A DNA stretch of 64,000 nucleotides from Umezawaea sp049997955 (GTDB taxonomy: Bacteria > Actinomycetota > Actinomycetes > Mycobacteriales > Pseudonocardiaceae), in contig JAEBDY010000006.1 in NCBI GenBank assembly GCA_049997955.1, forward strand, positions 443,404 through 507,403, written 5' to 3'. The stretch's first letter is position 1; each line of letters opens with the position of its first letter. Below, in pieces: positions 59,659 through 64,000 of this stretch. Under the pieces are notes generated by a model, which saw nothing but the letters and a program-made list of their open reading frames with translations, did not search any database and was not told the origin of the DNA. A program made the position numbers and the translations under genes.

Positions 59659-61428
59659 GTGAACGACCAAAGTACTTCCACGGCTGCCACCTTGCGCAGG
59701 CTGTGGCCGTACGTGGAACCGGTGCGGAAACCGCTGCTGCTCAGCACGTGCGCCACCCTCGTGGCGATGGTGTGCGGCCTCGGCATTCCGCTGATCACCC
59801 AACGGATCGTGGACGGGCCGATCGCCCACCGCGACCTGTCAACCCTGCCTTGGCTCGTGCTGCTCGTCCTCGCGCTGGGGTGCGGCGAAGCAGCGCTCTT
59901 CTACGCGCGGCGCAGGCTGATCGCCCGCCCCGCCGCGAGCGTCGAGGCCCACCTGCGCGCGGACATCTACCGGAAGCTCCAGCGGCTGCCGGTGTCGTTC
60001 CACGACCGCTACCAGTCCGGACAACTCCTCTCCCGAGCCTCCACCGACGTCGCCCAGGTGCGGCGGTGGGTGGCGTTCGCGGTGATCTTCCTCGTCGTGA
60101 ACACGCTGATCGTCGTGATCGGTCTCGGCGTGCTGTTCTGGCTGGCTCCGATGCTCGGGCTGGTGGCGCTGTGCTGCACGCTCCCGCTGGTGCTGATGTC
60201 GTACCTGTTCGAGTCGCGGTACAAGGTCGTGGCCCGGCGGGCGCAGGACCAGGCGGGCGACCTGACCACGACCGTCGAGGAGTCCGTGCTCGGCATCCGG
60301 GTGCTCAAGGCGTTCGGCCGCGGCCCCGACCTGAGCGGGCGGTTCACCGCGCGGGCGCGGGAGCTGCGGAACACCGAGCTGGCGAAGGTGAAGATCTTCG
60401 CGCTGCTGTGGGCCGTGCTGATCGTGCTGCCCGAGCTGGGCATCGCGGCGCAGCTGGCGGTCGGGGCGTTCGGCATCGCCGACGGCACGACGACGATCGG
60501 CACGGTGGTCGCCGCGGTCGCGGTGAGCGCGTACCTGCGGTGGCCGGTCGACTCGATCGGCTGGCTGCTGGCCGAGACGAACCAGACGTCGGCGGCGGTC
60601 GAGCGGATCCACGAGGTGCTCGACGCGCCGATCACGATCACCAGCCCGTCCGCGCCGCGGGCGCTGGCCCAGCCGGTGCGCGGCCACGTGCGCTTCGAGG
60701 ACGTGCGCTTCGCCTATCCGGGCGCGGACGAGGAGGTGCTGCGCGGCATCGACCTCGACCTGGTGCCCGGCGAGACGGTGGCGCTGGTCGGGGCGACCGG
60801 CTCCGGCAAGACGACGCTGACGGCGCTCGTGCCGCGGCTGTACGACGTGACGTCCGGGCGCGTGACGATCGACGGCGTCGACGTGCGCGAACTGCACCTG
60901 GACGACCTGCGCGGCACGATCGGCGCGGCGTTCGAGGAACCGGTGCTGTTCTCCGCGAGCGTGCGGGAGAACGTGGCGCTGGGCGACGAGGGCCTGGACG
61001 ACACCAAGGTGCGCGAGGCGCTGCGGGTGGCGAAGGCGGAGGAGTTCGTCGAAGCGCTGCCGTGGGGCCTGGAGACGCGGATCGGCGAGCAGGGCATGTC
61101 GCTGTCCGGTGGGCAGCGACAGCGGCTGGCACTGGCGCGCGCGGTCGTCGGGCACCCGGCGGTGCTGGTGCTGGACGACCCGCTGTCGGCGCTCGACGTG
61201 CACACCGAAGCCGAGGTGGAGGGCGCGCTGCGGCGCGTGCTGCACGGCGTGACGGCGCTCGTCGTGGCGCACCGGCCGAGCACGGTGCAGCTGGCGGACC
61301 GGGTCGCGATGCTGGTCGACGGCCGGATCGCGGCGATCGGCAGGCACCACGACCTACTGGCGGACAACGCGGAGTACCGCAGGCTGCTGTCCACGATGGA
61401 GGAAGAGGAGGAGGTGGCGGCGCTGTGA
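59659..61428 (+). CDS. ABC exporter half-transporter A (TMD-NBD fusion)
   Basis: 589 residues. Six membrane helices in residues 20-310, then an ATPase domain: Walker A GATGSGKTT, signature LSGGQRQRLALARAV, Walker B VLVLDDPLSALD, switch His VVAHRPS. The Asp in place of the catalytic Glu after Walker B suggests the degenerate site of a heterodimeric exporter (BmrCD/TM287-288-like). GTG 59659 is preceded by GGAGGGGG. Overlaps the partner gene by 4 bases. Confidence 0.9.
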   Translation: MNDQSTSTAATLRRLWPYVEPVRKPLLLSTCATLVAMVCGLGIPLITQRIVDGPIAHRDLSTLPWLVLLVLALGCGEAALFYARRRLIARPAASVEAHLRADIYRKLQRLPVSFHDRYQSGQLLSRASTDVAQVRRWVAFAVIFLVVNTLIVVIGLGVLFWLAPMLGLVALCCTLPLVLMSYLFESRYKVVARRAQDQAGDLTTTVEESVLGIRVLKAFGRGPDLSGRFTARARELRNTELAKVKIFALLWAVLIVLPELGIAAQLAVGAFGIADGTTTIGTVVAAVAVSAYLRWPVDSIGWLLAETNQTSAAVERIHEVLDAPITITSPSAPRALAQPVRGHVRFEDVRFAYPGADEEVLRGIDLDLVPGETVALVGATGSGKTTLTALVPRLYDVTSGRVTIDGVDVRELHLDDLRGTIGAAFEEPVLFSASVRENVALGDEGLDDTKVREALRVAKAEEFVEALPWGLETRIGEQGMSLSGGQRQRLALARAVVGHPAVLVLDDPLSALDVHTEAEVEGALRRVLHGVTALVVAHRPSTVQLADRVAMLVDGRIAAIGRHHDLLADNAEYRRLLSTMEEEEEVAAL

Positions 61429-63269
61429 GCACGGATGCGAAGGCTGTCCCGGTCGACGAGGACTCGTGGCGCGGCGTCGCGGCCGAGGAGATCGACGAAC
61501 TGGACTACCGCACCGGGCTGAAGCTCCAGGCGCGGTCGCGCAAGCTGCTCGGCTCGCTGCTGCGCCCGCACGCCGGGCTCGCGGTGCTGGCGCTGGTGGT
61601 CGTGATCCTGGAGAACCTGGCGAACCTGGCCGGACCGCTGATCATCGCGGTGGCCATCGACCGCGGTGTGCCCACGGCAGTCGGGGGCGACCCGACGGTG
61701 CTCGCCTGGTGCGTCGGCGGGTACGCGGCGGCGGGCCTGCTGGCGACGGTGCTGCGGTACTCGTTCGTCCGGCTCACCGGCCGGGTCGGCCAGGACCTGC
61801 TGCTCGACCTGCGCGGCCGGGTCTTCCGGCACGTGCAGACCCTGTCGATCGGCTTCCACGAGAAGTACACGTCCGGCAAGGTCATCTCGCGGATGACCAG
61901 TGACGTCGACACCTTGCAGGACCTGCTCGAAGAGGGTCTGGACGGGCTGCTGACGTCGCTGCTGTCGGTGGTCGGCATCTCCGTCGTGCTGCTCTACCTC
62001 GACGTGCCGCTCGCGCTGGTCGTGCTGTTCGGGTTCGTGCCGCTGCTGCTGCTCGTGCGGTGGTTCCGGGCCAGGTCCACGACCGCGTACCGGGGCACCC
62101 GAGGCGCCATCGCGAAGATCATCGTGCAGTTCGTGGAGACGATGAACGGCATCCGCGCGGTGCAGGCGTTCCGCCGCGAGGGCCGCAACGAGAAGATCAT
62201 CGGCGACCTGAACGGCACGTTCCGCGACGCGAACGCGGACGCGTTCCGCGTCATGGCGACGTTCACCGCGCTCGTGCGGCTGATCGGCAACGTGTCGCTG
62301 GCGGTCATCCTCGCGTTCGGCGCGTGGCGGGTCGCGGACGGCCACCTGGAGGTCGGCGCACTGGCGGCGTTCACCCTGTACCTGCGGCGGTTCTACGACC
62401 CGTTCGACGACATCGCGATGTTCACCAACGCGTACTCGGCGGCGCAGGCCGCGCTGGAGAAGATCTCCGGCGTCCTGGAGGAGAAGCCGTCGGTGCCGGA
62501 GCCGGAGCACCCGACTCCGCTGCCGCACGCCCACGGCGACATCCGGTTCGCCGGCGTCGACTTCCGCTACTCGCCCGGCACGGCGCTGGTGCTGCCGACG
62601 TTCGACCTGCACGTGCCCGCCGGGCAGACCGTGGCGCTCGTCGGCGCCACGGGTGCGGGCAAGACCACGCTGGCCAAGCTCGTCGCCCGCTTCTACGACC
62701 CCACCGGCGGCGCCGTCCGGCTGGACGACGTCGACCTGCGGGAACTGGCGGACGTCGACCTCCGCCGAGCCGTGGTCATGGTGACGCAGGAGAACTTCCT
62801 GTTCGCGGGCTCGGTCGCCGACAACATCGCCCTGGCCAGGCCCGACGCCACCCGTGCCGAGGTCGAGGCCGCGGCGGCGGGCGTCGGCGCCCACGAGTTC
62901 ATCGCCGCCCTCCCGGACGGCTACGACACCGACGTCCGCAAGCGCGGGGGCAGGCTCTCGGCGGGTCAGCGCCAGATGGTCGCGTTCGCCAGGGCGTTCC
63001 TCGCGGACCCGGCCGTGCTGGTGCTGGACGAGGCCACGTCCAGCCTCGACGTGCCGACCGAACGGGCGGTGCAGGCGGCGCTGGAAACCGTGCTGGCGGA
63101 CCGGACCGCGTTCATCATCGCCCACCGGCTCTCCACGGTGATGATCGCCGACCGCGTCCTGGTCGTCGACGGCGGCCGGATCGTCGAGGACGGCTCACCG
63201 GCCGACCTGGTCGGCGAACACGGCCACTTCGCCGCCCTGCACAACGCCTGGACCGACTCGCTGGCGTAG
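61425..63269 (+). CDS. ABC exporter half-transporter B (TMD-NBD fusion)
   Basis: 614 residues. Six membrane helices, then Walker A GATGAGKTT, signature LSAGQRQMVAFARAF, Walker B VLVLDEATSSLD with the catalytic Glu, and switch His IIAHRLST. It provides the active hydrolysis site of the heterodimer with the preceding half-transporter (GTGA overlap). Substrates of such pairs are drugs, peptides or lipids. No regulator gene is adjacent. Confidence 0.92.
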   Translation: MSTDAKAVPVDEDSWRGVAAEEIDELDYRTGLKLQARSRKLLGSLLRPHAGLAVLALVVVILENLANLAGPLIIAVAIDRGVPTAVGGDPTVLAWCVGGYAAAGLLATVLRYSFVRLTGRVGQDLLLDLRGRVFRHVQTLSIGFHEKYTSGKVISRMTSDVDTLQDLLEEGLDGLLTSLLSVVGISVVLLYLDVPLALVVLFGFVPLLLLVRWFRARSTTAYRGTRGAIAKIIVQFVETMNGIRAVQAFRREGRNEKIIGDLNGTFRDANADAFRVMATFTALVRLIGNVSLAVILAFGAWRVADGHLEVGALAAFTLYLRRFYDPFDDIAMFTNAYSAAQAALEKISGVLEEKPSVPEPEHPTPLPHAHGDIRFAGVDFRYSPGTALVLPTFDLHVPAGQTVALVGATGAGKTTLAKLVARFYDPTGGAVRLDDVDLRELADVDLRRAVVMVTQENFLFAGSVADNIALARPDATRAEVEAAAAGVGAHEFIAALPDGYDTDVRKRGGRLSAGQRQMVAFARAFLADPAVLVLDEATSSLDVPTERAVQAALETVLADRTAFIIAHRLSTVMIADRVLVVDGGRIVEDGSPADLVGEHGHFAALHNAWTDSLA

Positions 63270-63280
63270 TGCCACGAGCA

Positions 63281-63310
63281 GGTGGAAGCCCTGGCACCAG
63301 GGCTTCCACC
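63281..63310. terminator. Bidirectional terminator
   Basis: A perfect 14-bp stem GGTGGAAGCCCTGG/CCAGGGCTTCCACC closing on only two bases, between convergent genes. Confidence 0.8.
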
Positions 63311-63315
63311 ACTCG

Positions 63316-63702
63316 TCACCTCTCGTCCTCGCGGACCTTGTCCCGGCGCAGGCAGCGGTCGTCGTCGGCGAGCAGTTCACCCGTCGTCATGTCCAGCGGA
63401 CGACACCCCAGCCCACCCGCGATCCGGAAGACCAGCGGCAGGGCGTCGTCACCGCCGCCCCGGATGTGCAGCATGATCGAGTCGACGGGGTCGGCCCGGC
63501 CGATGTTGACCTCGATCGACCAGCCGGGACCGTCGATGACGCCCCAGTTCACGTCGCGGAGGTCGATCGCGGGCACGGCTCTGCGGAGGGCGTTCTCGAC
63601 ATCGCCGTGCGGTCCGATCGACGGCGGCCGAAAACCCCTCGGCAACTGCTCCATCGACTCGAAACCCTCGGGCACCACGGTCAGCAGCACGTTCCAGCTC
63701 AT
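63316..63702 (-). CDS. Hypothetical protein
   Basis: 128 residues. Contains VNWGVIDGPGWSIEVNIGRADPVDSIMLHIRGGGDDALP and DMTTGELLADD (quoted across residues 55-115), a pattern seen in many small uncharacterised actinobacterial and immunity-type proteins. ATG 63702 follows GGGAGGGG at about 8 bases; an in-frame start 33 bases earlier lacks one. Function unknown. Confidence 0.6.
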   Translation of the reverse strand: MSWNVLLTVVPEGFESMEQLPRGFRPPSIGPHGDVENALRRAVPAIDLRDVNWGVIDGPGWSIEVNIGRADPVDSIMLHIRGGGDDALPLVFRIAGGLGCRPLDMTTGELLADDDRCLRRDKVREDER

Positions 63703-63895
63703 CGCTCGCCACCCCTCCCGCTCGTCGAGCACCACTAGTCACTATCGCAAGCGGAGCCCACAATTGTCGGCGTTCTGGTAAGCCATTCGCGGCAACACGG
63801 GCCGGTCTCAATCGACCAGTTCACCACCGCGGGCCCGGAAGTTGGACGACGACACACGCCCCTCCACGACCAGCTAGACGGTTGATTCCAAGGGG

Positions 63896-64000
63896 TCAGT
63901 GGTCGTAGGCGACCAACGATCGTTTGACCGGTTGTCCGGTCTTGTCGTTGTGCCAGATCACGGCGGTCAGGGCGAGCACGCGTTGCAGGACCCGGATCAT
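63896..64000 (-). mobile_element. IS982-family transposase, C-terminal end only
   Basis: Read on the minus strand from the window edge, 34 codons give IRVLQRVLALTAVIWHND, then KTGQPVKRSLVAYDH and TGA. This closely matches the C-terminus of IS982-type transposases as I know them (QRxLALxAxIWHN..TGQP..RSL.AYDH). The rest of the element lies beyond the window, so completeness cannot be judged. Confidence 0.7.

Overview
The window is about 72% GC, uses many GTG starts, couples genes through ATGA/GTGA overlaps, and carries actinobacteria-specific genes (SepH, EspC-type and YbaB-type type VII secretion partners, the actinobacterial form of SerC). It is chromosomal DNA of a high-GC actinomycete, most plausibly of the Pseudonocardiales (Saccharothrix, Lentzea or Actinosynnema type; the genus is inference). 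The left edge cuts a LysR regulator and the right edge cuts an IS982-type transposase.

Layout. 1-5.8 kb: LysR end, tandem gamma-glutamylcyclotransferase-like protein, DUF4232 lipoprotein, alpha/beta hydrolase and two unrecognised proteins. 5.8-9.7 kb: a tightly coupled four-gene cassette of two small helical proteins, an FtsK/SpoIIIE ATPase with a degenerate second ATPase unit, and a helical partner. 9.7-14.6 kb: an FtsX-type ABC exporter divergent from a NarL-type two-component system. 14.6-21.5 kb: GNAT, MDR reductase, cytosine-deaminase-like amidohydrolase, AGPS-like flavoprotein, TetR and GlpD. 21.5-24.4 kb: AC-rich repeats and a small type VII secretion substrate cluster. 24.6-29.4 kb: NatAB-like ABC exporter, photolyase, citrate synthase GltA. 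30-38.7 kb: PfkB kinase/TetR divergent from acyl-CoA dehydrogenase, amidohydrolase, aldose epimerase, APC permease, MFS exporter. 38.7-45.4 kb: PdxH, the urease operon ureABCFGD without ureE, and a second citrate synthase. 45.5-51 kb: membrane protein, ABC exporter-histidine kinase-response regulator operon, SerC. 51.4-56.9 kb: lipoprotein/adaptor/MacB-like exporter divergent from an OmpR-type two-component system. 57-64 kb: SepH, small membrane proteins, a heterodimeric ABC exporter, hypothetical gene, IS982 end.

Themes. Three ABC exporters each sit next to their own two-component system, which suggests envelope-stress or drug sensing. Central carbon and nitrogen genes (two citrate synthases, GlpD, SerC, PdxH, urease) are interspersed. 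The most unusual material is non-coding: three copies of a ~117-bp palindromic element whose arms differ by compensatory changes (51183-51299, 57992-58107, 58214-58331); a separate ~163-bp palindromic element at 32731-32893 whose terminal repeat supplies a stop codon; and long AC-rich strand-asymmetric tracts with hairpins and 27-bp and 24-25-bp tandem repeats. Among coding regions, the FtsK cassette at 5928-9666 is the best candidate for an undescribed system. I saw no tRNA, rRNA, CRISPR array or prophage.
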